DNA of 64,000 bases. Origin: Sabellastarte sp. h YS-2021. Taxonomy: Eukaryota > Annelida > Polychaeta > Sabellida > Sabellidae. Shown in pieces: positions 54,925 through 64,000 of this stretch. Position 1 is the first letter of the stretch; each line of letters starts with the position of its first letter. The notes beneath the pieces are model-generated. The model was not told the DNA's origin and ran no database searches. It was given only the letters and a program-made list of their open reading frames with translations. The position numbers and the translations under genes are program-made. The stretch covers positions 137,394,033 through 137,458,032 of the forward strand of contig OZ024931.1 in NCBI GenBank assembly GCA_964017235.1. Direction: 5' to 3'.

Positions 54925-55985
54925 ATTTTCATGTTTTGCCAATGTTTTACTATAATTTAAAGAAAAATTTCTTAGGATGTTGATAATTCTAGAACAAGCA
55001 AGTAAAACTTCATTTCACCCTATGTTTAACAGTATTCTGTTATACTATGTGACAATTTTGGATATGTTTAAATTTTCTTTGGCAAACTACTTTCACCCAA
55101 TCAAAACTAACTATGTCTTATCTTTGTTTATTATCAAAGCAGAAAAAGTACCAAACATTTCCAATGTATTTAATGCTGATTGTAGAGAGTGCAAATTACC
55201 ATCAAATATTAGGGTATGATTATTTACAAACTGATCTAGTTTAATTTCATTTTCTCCAGCAATAATGCAAATCATATCTGTGTTTTTTAAATCATTATGG
55301 AAAGAGCTTCTGTACCAAGTAAAAAAAATATGATGAAATTGGATCACCCTGCCTGCAGCCTCTGTGGATTGAAACTTAGGCTGATAAGTGCTCACAATGC
55401 AAGATATAGGCTGCAATATCAGCGTTAAATAACTTAATCCATTTAATGGTGTTTACTTAGCAGTAAATCATTTGAAAATCATTTAACATTAATAACCCTG
55501 GTCATTGCTTTAATGTCAGAAACTGCATATCGTAAGCAAGTCTTGTTCTCTCACTAATAAGTCTGACTTTAATGAAACCAGTTTTGCAAAGTAAGATAGG
55601 ACTGGGTCAAGGTTACTCTTCAGTCTGTTGGCAACTACCCCTTGTACTTTTTCATTTGTTATGCAGTACGTACTGACCTGATTGATTGAAGGTGCTTCTT
55701 ATAATAATATTGACTCTGGAATTAACATCTTCTGTGATGTTTCTAATACAATATAGTAACTTATGTGTAAATTCAATAACATGCATCAACAAACGGGAAA
55801 CTAACTGAAACTAAACAAATGTAGACATACAAAGTAAAGGTAAGAGCAGTACACTCCATAGCTAGGAGTTGGGAGACAACGTTTTACAATATAGAGTCAG
55901 TTGCAAAAATTGTTTGTATAGATATTAAGTCAATATTTGTCTACTTGTTTGCCAAATAGCATACAGAGTAACTGTCCACAACATC

Positions 55986-56191
55986 TTGGGGTTTTATGTC
56001 ACTTTTAATACTATACAGGTCATATCACGACAGGTGGTTGGAAGGGCAGAGGTAATCAGTACATACAGTTGGTCAAGGTTCTATACTGTAAACTGCTGAC
56101 CAATGGCAACAACTACCAGCTATCCCACTTGAACAGAACCCCAACCTAAGAGGTGGGAGGCGAGAGTGTTAACACTCTGCCACTGTGGCCC
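55986..56191 (-). mobile_element. tRNA-headed SINE inside LINE (unit C)
   Basis: Complete copy of the unit A insertion with a few substitutions. Confidence 0.85.
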
Positions 56192-56784
56192 TCAAGTAGT
56201 CTGCAACAATAAATTATTGGAGTATTTGAGAGTTATTGCATTAAGTATTGGTTTGTTTATTCTATATCATAATACTGGGATAAAAGGCACATGTATAGAA
56301 AAATTATGTAACTATTGTATGCCAGTACAGCAAAAAATGTATGGTGTAATCAGTGCACAACAGTGGGTTTACTAAGTATCACAAAAGTTTTACACATCCA
56401 TATTATAAGGTGTTCATTAAATTTCAGAGCAGTAGTTTAACTCTAGATCTTTTAATTGGTACACACTTTTTACAATATAAAACATTTTTTAACAATATAA
56501 AGCTGATACTAAGTCAGAGAATTTTTATAGAGAAGTATTCGTACAAATTTAATGGTACACATACCATATTACTTTATTAGGCTATAAGAATTTTTCAAGA
56601 GGTGTTTTAATTTGTCCTGGGTCATTATTCCCAAAGTTATTGGGAGACTATCAGACCACCAGGCAATCATGTTTAGCCTTATTTTCCCAGTCAGAAAGTT
56701 CTTAAGTTTCAACATGTTTCCATCCATAAAATTCACAAGATAAACATCTTAGATTTTAGAACAGATATCCTAAAATCTGGCTAC

Positions 56785-58330
56785 ATTAGATGCTTGTACA
56801 AAATTGCCAGTCTTCTCAGTCATCAATACTTTAATACCTTGAGAAGCCTCCTTGACAAGCATGCCCCAATAAAGGAGAAAAATGTACTGAGACATGCCGA
56901 GACTTGTTTCAACATTTGTGACATCCTCAAAGCAAAATGAATCTAGAGGAATTATGAGCTTGCATGGCGTCAAGAACACTCAGCCAGTAATCGTAGCTGA
57001 TACCAGGCTGCAATCAGTCACTATTATTTCCTGTCTAAGAAGTTCAGACGCAATCATTATTCCAACATTGTGGCTGAAAATCAAGGAAACCCTAAGGCTT
57101 TGTGGAATTGCTTCAAAAAGATTTGAAAATGCAGTGGCCCTAACATTATTAGACCTCTCTGCAGTGTTTCATATGATTGATCATTCGCTTTTATATAACT
57201 GCTTGCATGACTGGTTTGGTCTAGATGTTACTGTTTTCTTGTGGATCAAATCATACTTTTCAAACAATAAACAAAAAATTGAAATAGGTGACAGGTTCTC
57301 CGAGTGATTCTCCATTTTGAAGTCCCCCAAAGCTCCATACTGGGTCCTCTCCTTTTCACTCTTTACACTTGTCCCCTCAGTCAAGTTACTTCCAAATTTA
57401 ATGTCAATCATCACCTGTATGCTGATGACACCCCGATCTACTTAGCTGTTGACTCCAGGAACTTTAATTCTAGCATGGAAGAGCTCATCAAGTGTCTCAA
57501 GTCAGAACAGGAGTGGATGGATGGTGTTAAACTAAAACTAAACCCAGAAAAAAAAACAAATTTATCGTCATAGGTCAAAAAGCCATCAGAGAGTCCCTTG
57601 CACCAAATTTCGATATCCCACTCCTCCAAAACAATGTCTCTCCATCAGTGGAAGTAAAGAATCTGGGTGTTATCTTCGACTCAGACAACTCCTTTGCAAT
57701 CAAATTTTTAAATTCCTTAGTGTCAAGACTGCAATACTTCTGGCAAATGCTATGGTAAGTAGTCGTCTGGACTACTGTAACTCTTTACTTTATGTTCTAA
57801 GCAAGTCCAACATAGCTAAACTACAGAGAGTCCAAAATGCTCTAAGCTGCATCACCTTCAGACTTGACAAAATGAGTCATGTTACACCCCTTTTGAAAAA
57901 ACTCAACTGGCTTCCAATGAAACATTGTATCCTTTTTAAGTATAGTCTTTTGGTATTCAGTGCTATCAATCTTTCACAGCCCCCGTATTTTTCAACTTAA
58001 TAAGATCGAGCAGTCGCACTGCAACAGGCTATCTGTCACCTCAATTCACCTTAAGAAGCACATAGGCAGGCGTGGCTTTGGAGCCGCCACACCAGCTGAA
58101 TGGAACAAGCTGCCACAGATTGTAAAATATCAGCAAACAACAGATAGTTTCAGAAGGCAGCTAAAGACTCACTTGTTCATTCTGGCTTTCCTCCCCACCT
58201 TAGTTATACCCTGGCAGGGCGCTTTTTAGATGTCGGCGTATATCAGTTCCTGGACTCTCCCTTCTTAGACTTAAGCGCATTAGATGATTTGTATCAATTT
58301 TGCGCTCTATAAATCCTACTTTTATTTTAC
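56785..58330 (+). mobile_element. CR1/L2-like LINE with internal deletion (unit C)
   Basis: Counterpart of 38050-40135. It keeps a clearer start (LRSLLDKHAPIKEKNVLRHA near 56850) and a 32-bp piece that A lost. It has deleted about 590 bp between AAAAAGATTT and the ACAGTGGC region, fusing the linker to motif A in a new frame (ASKRFENAVALTLLDLSAVF). The active-site YADD and the C-terminal AEWNKLPQIV block are intact. Confidence 0.88.
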
Positions 58331-58619
58331 ATTACCCTTTAATGGATCATTTTGAGTTAGATTGAGTCATTAAATACATTTCTAAAATATCTTTGGTATA
58401 CTTGTTTATTGTAGTGAATACCTATTATCAAAATTTACGGTGGATACAAACTTTTGTGGTCTACCAAGCAAGTTACTTAATTAGTAATACTTGTAAAAGG
58501 AGTGCTATGTTAATAAGTGTAATAGGTTTTTCTCTTTTCATTGCAATTTTGACCAATAATTGAACCTCGAGTAATGCTAGAGTTTAATCAAAAATAGTCT
58601 GAGATCACTCAACCAATTT

Positions 58620-60420
58620 TGACTGATGGAAAGTGATCCAGGATAGCACATTAGACAGTTCCACTGAAGCCAAACCTTTTTGTATGACTGGTGAGGAGTG
58701 TGTCATGATCGATGGTAACAAATGGGACTGGCAGGTCAAGGAGAACCATATCCTGGTCATACTCTTGGACAGAGATACCTCATTGGATAGACATATCTCA
58801 TTCTGAATGCATAGTAGGGCAGCTTGGACTGAGCGTCCAGCTTTGTAGGCTAACTAGATGGTGTTTGTGAAATTGTTTTAACTCCACATGAGACCTTATT
58901 TTTACAGCAGGTATACACTCAACCCACTAGGACAAGAAAGTAAGCCCAGATACAGTTCTTTAGATCCTCCTTAACCAAAGAATTCTTTTGAAGAAAGAGA
59001 TTTAGTTAGGCTCACTCTTCTAGAGACTGCTTTTTGGGTTTTTGGTGACCAGATTTTATGAGAACTGCTGTAGTGTAATGAGTACCCTTTCGTCACTGAA
59101 ATTTAGCAGCATTGGGCTACATTAGTACTGGGATGGGTGACCGTCTTACTTCTAGACCAGCTATGGAGTGTGTCTAAGCCAGACTTTCTTAAGTTCTAGT
59201 GAACTACTCATGTCTCTGATAGTTTGGCAGCTCACGCATGTAGACAGAAAGACTTTTCAGTCTTGTTGATAAATGGTGTGACTATGGCATATTTCAAAAG
59301 CGTTTGAAAATCAGCATTTCATAGAGATAGATATATTGCCTAGTTTAGTTATTGATGGGAGGGGAATGTCAATACATCCTTGACTAGAAATGGGCCTAAG
59401 AAGTATGTTTTGACGCAGAATCCATAATAAACTGAAGAGCATCATTTTCAGAAACAAAATAGAAGAAGCTCAAAGAGGGTCGCTTCTTTTGTTAGGAACA
59501 CACTTGGATGTGTTATTTCTGAATATGTTTGTGATTTTGTTTATCTTATCAGCGAAGAATGAACCAAACCGGTTAACTTCTCATTGGCACAATATTGAAG
59601 TTAAGATACATAGGACCTGCCCAACATATTGCTCAATACACGCCACAACTTCTTGTCATCTCTGTAATTTTGATTAACTAAGTTATGGTATGATGCCCTG
59701 TTCCTATTTAGAAATTGGTTAAATTTATTCATTTCCTGTTTGACGCAATCAAGGTTAACTGGAGATATGTGTCTCCTCCATTTTCATTCAAACTGCCTAC
59801 ACAAGCAAGTAGCCATTCTGAACTCATTTGCTTTCCAGCCTGGGGCAGGTTAGGTGGGATGTCCTATTTTCATAGGTATATGAATGTCTAAGAGATCAGA
59901 AAAGCTAGACATATACTGATGATAGAGTGTGTTATGTTAGAAGTACAGTAATATGCAAAGGCCTATACGTCTTTCATAAAATTTATCAATATTAATTTTG
60001 TGGTACTGACAGAAAGGTTACATTTTATTCTCATAGTTTGCAACAGATGGAAAAGCGACCAAGCAAGAGACAATTTTATGATGACTTATGAAATATTAAC
60101 CAAGAACATGAGACATAGCAAGAACATAAGAAGTAAGAACTAGGTCCAATGTGTTCCAAGGAGATGGGTAGGAAATTATATATTTGATAGACAGCAGGAA
60201 TCAACCACAAACTTACATTCCGACATGTGATAAGAAATAATCAAAAAACATTCGAACTGAAGAAGCATGAGGTCTGTACAATATGCCAGGAAATAATTGC
60301 GTCCATGCAATGACAGAGAAGTGGTATGATGTTCCAAAGAAATAGTCAGGGTTAATTTCTTGTAGGACAGATGGTAAATCATAGACCTTATTATCGCTAT
60401 CGGTCATTCTGAAACATCAA
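58620..60420 (-). mobile_element. CR1/L2-like LINE, endonuclease to RT (unit C)
   Basis: From right to left the minus strand gives an endonuclease start (NKVYDLPSVLQEINPDYFF, LFPGILYRPHASS), its end (YPSPWNTLDLVLTS near 60130), the linker (NLDCVKQEMNKFNQFL, then LVNQNYRDDKKLWRVLSNM near 59650-59760), FADKINKITNIFRNN near 59540, and the RT start LAYKAGRSVQAALLCIQNE near 58830. Frame changes occur throughout. A 5S-derived SINE lies inside, at about 59075-59235. Confidence 0.75.
59075..59235 (+). mobile_element. 5S-rRNA-derived SINE, copy 2
   Basis: CGTCACTGAAATTTAGCAGC, followed by ATTGGGCTACATTAGTACTG and GGATGGGTGACC, matches 5S rRNA across the whole internal control region (A box through C box, 59091-59142). 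The tail CCAGCTATGGAGTGTGTCTA through CTAGTGAACTACTC is shared with 30430-30590. The copy is inserted in the minus-strand CR1/L2 LINE, so it is younger than that LINE. It lacks the 5S 3' half and is not a functional 5S gene. Confidence 0.75.
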
Positions 60421-60714
60421 AGCCACTACATCTGCTATCAGTGGCCCCTTATTTCTGATAGAATGACAATTTGCAAAACCTAGTTTTAGCAATCATGGGT
60501 TTACTGTGGCATTCCTATGCAACAAAATCAAACCAAGTTGCCCAAGGAAAATTTTCCAACCACAAGAGACCCTGATTGTACATGAAAATGTACAAGAGAG
60601 TGTAGATCGATAAATGTCCTAGGTTAGGAGAGTTTAGTTAGAACACTGTGAGGAGATATTGGCAGGTGACATGTCTTGTCAAAACCTTTCTAAAGGGAGA
60701 CAGACTAACTCATT
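60421..60714. other. Spacer between LINE and DIRS remnants
   Basis: No motif is recognised. It may include the lost C-terminal end of the DIRS recombinase or the 5' region of the LINE. Confidence 0.4.
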
Positions 60715-61420
60715 CTTCAGTTTGAGATCCTGTCCCAATAAGTAGAACAGTGCTCTGAAGAAACACAGGACCTATCAGACTTGAAGAACTTATCTAGAGT
60801 TGGGGCCAGGCTTGGTATAACCACTGGGGCCACACTGTCCATACTCCCCTTGGCCAGCTGGTTCTTGGAAAAAAAGGCTGGCTACACTGCTGACTGATGG
60901 TGCCTGATGTTTTTCTTTTGGCAAGTATGGATCCCACTCCTGTGTTTGCCAGAGCCCAGGGTCAAGAGGAATACAGTCTTGAAGGTCAATGCTTCAAATA
61001 GGTCCCTTTTTTAAGAGGTTCCCATGGAGTCTTGTCAATTGGTGCAACACCAGGGGGAGTTTCCAAGAGGGGATGCCCTTCCTATCCTTATGTCTGTCTC
61101 TGTAAACTGTCCAAGAGATGAACAAGATTCTCATTGTGCTGAAATTTATTGGTGAATTACCCAATTGTCAGAAATGAATGATCTGGTTGATCTGCTTTGA
61201 GGAGCCTCAATTTCTACTGTCACTGCCTCAGAGAAGGCTTGCTCCTTGATTGTTGGGGCTCTAGGAGCCATGTATGCAGATCTAATTTTGACAGATTCCT
61301 GTGAAGAGTCTGATTAAATGGTTGAGATAACAGGTTGGACAGTTACAGAGGAATCTGACTTGACATGATCAAGAGATCCCCGAACCAGGAATGTTGGGCC
61401 ACTTTGGAACAATCAGAGTG
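60715..61420 (-). pseudogene. DIRS tyrosine recombinase, N-terminal and central part
   Basis: The minus strand shows a ITLIVPKWPNIPG segment, the usual linker before the recombinase, then fragmented frames leading to DSVAPVVIPSLAPTLDKFF, which is homologous to APVVILPWAPTLDKLLMAET on the plus strand at 63623. The catalytic Arg..His-x-x-Arg..Tyr core is not present: the copy ends near DRISN. Confidence 0.55.
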
Positions 61421-61462
61421 ATTCACCTGCATGGGTAGTCCTGCAACTTCTCCACCACTTGC

Positions 61463-62271
61463 CTAAGATGGGTACCAGTTTGAAGGCACATGGGTCAGAT
61501 CCTCCCATAGCACACTGATTGTATCATTGTCCATATTGAGGGATCTTTCCCCGGTGATATATGTTGAGACTGTTTGTTGTTGAGCCAGGTGGCATTTAGG
61601 GCTGGTGCCACCAGAAGAATATTGTTTGAAAAAACTCTGACAGGAGGGACCATTCTGTCTGCTCTGTCTAGTTTGTGTGAGACTGGATAACTTGTCTGCT
61701 ATGACATTCTGCCACCTGGAATGTGTCGGGCTAGAGTGACCTGTTTCCTGGAATACCAGGTCAGGAATCTCCATAGTAGGGCACAAAGAGGGCCTGACTT
61801 CACCCCATTCTTTCTTCATACAGGCAATCACTGTTGTGTTGTCTGTAATTATGACAGCAATATTGTTCAACCAGAGGTTTTGGAATTCTTTAAGGGCCAA
61901 ATGACCACCTTAGTTCCAGATAGTTTAATGTGTAATTTGCTTCTGGAAGGGACCAGGTTTCCCTTGCAGTGTGTTTACCTAAGTATGAACCCCACCCTTC
62001 TTGATGCGTCTGTAAGGATTGAAGAACATATTTTGTGGATGTAATGGTTGATCCTGAAGCACATCATCTTCATGCAGCCACCATTTAAGATGGAAGTGGA
62101 GGGAACTGGGGTCACCTTTTTAGTAATTCTGGTACCCTCCAGTTGTTCGTCTAGTGCCGCTTTATCAGCCTCATGTAGAGGAAAACTAGGTACACTTGCT
62201 TCTCTATCAGGGGCATCAGGTGCCAGACTGGGCATGTAGGTCCGGGGAGAAGTTTCTGGATAAGAATTCAA
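61463..62271 (-). pseudogene. DIRS RT connection and RNase H
   Basis: HLKWWLHEDDVLQDQPLHPQ precedes ILTDAS, the first catalytic Asp of the RNase H. LALKEFQNLWLNNIAVIITDNTTVIACMKKE-type sequence then supplies the DNTT block with the later Asp. The order and motifs are those of the DIRS RT-RNase H protein, which degrades template RNA. The reading frame shifts after DASRRVG and again after CMKKE. Confidence 0.7.
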
Positions 62272-62299
62272 GGTCTACCAATGCTCTGGGGTGGGTCTG

Positions 62300-62650
62300 A
62301 CCTGATGCTCTTCCAACCTAACTTGAAAGCCTACTAAGTTGAAGACTTGCTCAAGATCCAGTTCTAATTTCTCATGTTTACCATTTAAACTTACTCCTGA
62401 CACCGAGCTCCTAGTGAATGTGTATGCTGGAGACAGACTTTGTGGGAACTGGCTTTTACCAACCAGTCATACTGGTGGATTGTGGTAGTTTGTAATGCCA
62501 TAGTTAGACCTCTTTTACCACCACTGAGAGAAGACTTCCATTGCACTGTGAGCAGACCAAAGAAGAGTGACTGAACCGGTGGGGAAGACACTGGAGATGA
62601 AAAACTCTGGTACTTTCTTGTTGGTGGATAGTGGTGAGGGAGTAGGGAAC
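62300..62650 (-). pseudogene. DIRS reverse transcriptase, C-terminal palm
   Basis: The minus frame at 62391-62591 contains SPPVQSLFFGLLTVQWKSSL, then TIHQYDWLVKASSHKVCLQ. DIRS RTs read HxYLDDWLL here; the Leu-Asp of the YLDD box is missing as if six bases were deleted, removing a catalytic Asp. Downstream, FQVRLEEHQVRPTPEHW-like sequence leads to the thumb. The RT fingers appear lost or unrecognisable. Confidence 0.6.
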
Positions 62651-63569
62651 CTTGAAGTTATCCACTCCCCTTGCTGAAGAAAAGTTAATATGGTCCCCAA
62701 TGTTTCCTAAACTTAATTATTCAGGGTACTGGCCCACTTCTCCTGCCTGGAGATCTGATCAAGATGGTCATTTTCGGAAGGTGAGGGTGCAGCCTTCCTG
62801 GGAGATTTCTTATGAACCTGGGCTAGCCCCTAGGACTGCCCAAGTTTTGAGCAGGCAGATTTAGCCAAAAACAGTGTCAACACTGGCGACAGGCTAGACC
62901 TCACTGATCCACATAGCCATTTATAACATTGACCCCTAGTCTGATTAACAGATATTTTTCCCATTGCTTGAGTTTTGAAAATGGGTTATAATCTTGACGG
63001 AAAAGCTGAGCTTGCAAACTCTGCCTGACAATGGTCACTGGCTGGGTAAAACAGCAAACTGGATGGCCAGTGTAATAGGTGTGAGGTCTGATAAGGGGAG
63101 GTTGACTGGTAGTTGTTGGACAAGTCTTGCTTGACAGTCTTTCTCTTATCTATAGCCACTGTCTGACCAGCTAGGTCCTGAAAAGGTAGTCTGGCTGACT
63201 GGTCCGGTAGATTGACAGACATTTCACTGGGACCAGTGAACAACAACCAGTTTTCTTAGGCAGCCGTTGGTTGGCCAATACAGCTACTTCAACCCTCAAA
63301 GAACGTCTACTGGTCCTGGAGATCTGCCCACTACCAGGCCCTAAAAGGTTATATATATTATACATATTATGTAGAATTAAGGTGACAAAAAAATAAATCA
63401 CCATATAAAATCACTGGAAGGCTAAAAGATGGATCACTGGTACCAGTAGTAGGCTGAGTCTGACTGCTAGAGATCTGTATGACGGGTCCAGTAGACTGCA
63501 CAACACTTGGTATGAAGGATCTCTCAGATGTCACCACAGTAGTAGACTGGTTCAAGGTGTCTCTTTGCC

Positions 63570-63839
63570 GCTCACCCAGCTTTTAGTACAAGAACCAGCT
63601 GGCAAAAGAGGGTTCAAATAGTTTGGCCCCAGTGGTAATCCTACCTTGGGCCCCAACTCTGGATAAATTACTCATGGCTGAAACATCCCTATGTCCTGTC
63701 CGAGCCCTGCACTACTATTTGGATAGGATCTCAGACCTCAGGTTTAGAAATGAGATGGTCTTTCTCTCTTTTGACAAAGGATTCATCAAAGATTTCTCCC
63801 CTGCCATTATCAAGCAGACTGTGATCCTGTGCTATGACT
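63570..63839 (+). pseudogene. DIRS tyrosine-recombinase fragment, inverted relative to the DIRS body
   Basis: The plus frame reads APVVILPWAPTLDKLLMAET, SLCPVRALHYYLDRISDLRF, and KGFIKDFSPAIIKQTVILCY. CPVRALxxYL is characteristic of DIRS recombinases. It has the same deletion (SPAIIKQ) as the link fragment at 41533. It stops exactly where the CR1/L2 3' end begins, at ATGACTT/AATAATAATA. Confidence 0.7.
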
Positions 63840-64000
63840 TAATAATAATAATAGTAGGATTTATATAGCGCAAAATTGATACAAATCCTCTAATGTGCTT
63901 GTGTCCAAGAAGGGAGGATCCAGGGACAGGCATGGGTTGACATCTAAAAAGTGCCCGCCAGGGAAAAACTAAGGTGGTGGGTATGCCAGCCTAAACAAGT
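63702..64000. repeat. Start of a further link (probable fourth unit beyond the edge)
   Basis: GAGCCCTGCACTACTATTTG and everything after it to the window end matches 41533-41831 with few differences, including the switch from recombinase fragment to CR1/L2 3' end. If the pattern holds, another unit copy begins some 370 bp past the right edge. Confidence 0.8.
63840..64000 (-). mobile_element. CR1/L2-like LINE 3' end, cut by window edge
   Basis: AATAATAATAATAGTAGGAT TTATATAGCGC and the following sequence repeat 41669-41831. Its continuation lies past the right edge. Confidence 0.8.

Larger units (their letters stand above)
51740..56720 (-). mobile_element. Decayed L1-like LINE (unit C)
   Basis: Copy of the unit A LINE with all parts from C-terminal region (52064-52249) to endonuclease end (about 56650), plus the 970-bp block at 53955-54924 and the SINE at 55986-56191. 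The RT active-site replacement FVNNHTLIFDG is shared. Confidence 0.75.
46539..58833. repeat. Shortened link plus long array unit C
   Basis: The link (46539-46898) resumes at the position equal to 41838, so the recombinase fragment is absent here. Unit C (from 46899) follows unit A order to 58833. It has an extra 2.4 kb at 48654-51086 including a Harbinger element, retains the 970-bp block, and has deletions within its CR1/L2 and L1-like fragments relative to A. Confidence 0.9.
60715..63560 (-). mobile_element. DIRS-type retrotransposon (gag, RT, RNase H, tyrosine recombinase)
   Basis: On the minus strand from right to left come a Ser/Thr-rich gag-like region (about 62700-63560), an RT (62300-62650), an RNase H (61463-62030) and a tyrosine-recombinase region (60715-61420). 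This order is that of DIRS elements, which integrate with a tyrosine recombinase instead of an integrase. Stops and frame changes occur in every part. No inverted or split direct terminal repeats were found. An inverted recombinase fragment lies immediately beyond the gag end at 63570. Confidence 0.8.

Noticed and set aside
59091..59142. Functional 5S rRNA gene
   Set aside because: Only the internal control region is 5S-like; the 3' half is replaced by the SINE tail shared with 30430-30590.
61721..62044. A 107-codon plus-strand gene
   Set aside because: It is the antisense shadow of the DIRS RNase H on the minus strand.
1..64000. CRISPR array, operon or bacterial system
   Set aside because: No regularly spaced short repeats, no ribosome-binding sites with packed genes, and abundant eukaryotic retroelements.

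Overview
This window is AT-rich, intron-like and repeat-dense animal DNA. No prokaryotic gene organisation is visible. The mix of elements suggests an invertebrate, most likely a mollusc or another lophotrochozoan: L1-like and CR1/L2-like LINEs, a DIRS element, Ty3/gypsy, PIF/Harbinger and MULE remnants, and tRNA-headed SINEs whose tails read GACGTTAAACCCCAAATAAAC. That taxonomic call is inference. Nearly every long reading frame belongs to a decayed transposable element (TE). I found no complete host gene, no functional tRNA or rRNA gene and no CRISPR array.

Left part (1-21.3 kb). A minus-strand Ty3/gypsy gag-pol fragment runs off the left edge (1-1.6 kb). A candidate plus-strand host gene follows. 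It has two tandemly duplicated 93-nt exons at 3645 and 4175, a phase-compatible exon at 18951 and a possible terminal exon at 20026. The large intervening stretch holds a perfect 42-bp inverted repeat (10.9 kb), a LINE copy that has lost its reverse transcriptase (RT) (11.8-13.0 kb), a pair of almost identical 452-bp direct repeats (14.2 and 16.6 kb) enclosing a minus-strand membrane-protein exon, a SINE and a MULE transposase pseudogene (17.8-18.7 kb).

Middle part (21.3-31.5 kb). A nearly full-length L1-like LINE lies on the minus strand (21.3-25.5 kb), with endonuclease, RT and C-terminal zinc knuckle spread over several frames. Next to it is a two-gene PIF/Harbinger element with a plus-strand MADF-type protein converging on a minus-strand DDE transposase. 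Beyond it are a LINE tail, a tRNA-SINE, a 5S-rRNA-derived SINE and a tandem duplication.

Right part (31.5-64 kb). This is a tandem segmental array of one TE-built unit. Unit A starts at 31541, unit B at 42199 and unit C at 46899, and the link that precedes each unit reappears at 63702, so a fourth unit probably begins just past the edge. The full unit contains a MADF-ORF remnant, a CR1/L2 tail (+), a decayed L1-like LINE (-) with a SINE inside it, and a longer CR1/L2 LINE (+). The copies differ by informative events. B lacks about 2.5 kb between its left segment and the LINE. A lacks a 970-bp block present in B and C. Only C carries a 1.9-kb Harbinger element with CAG target duplications, a long minus-strand CR1/L2 LINE with a 5S-SINE inside, and a DIRS element with gag, RT, RNase H and tyrosine recombinase.

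The elements do not form a pathway. The interest lies in the array's history and in the few non-TE signals: the duplicated exons, the membrane-protein exon, the perfect palindrome and the histone-like hairpins.
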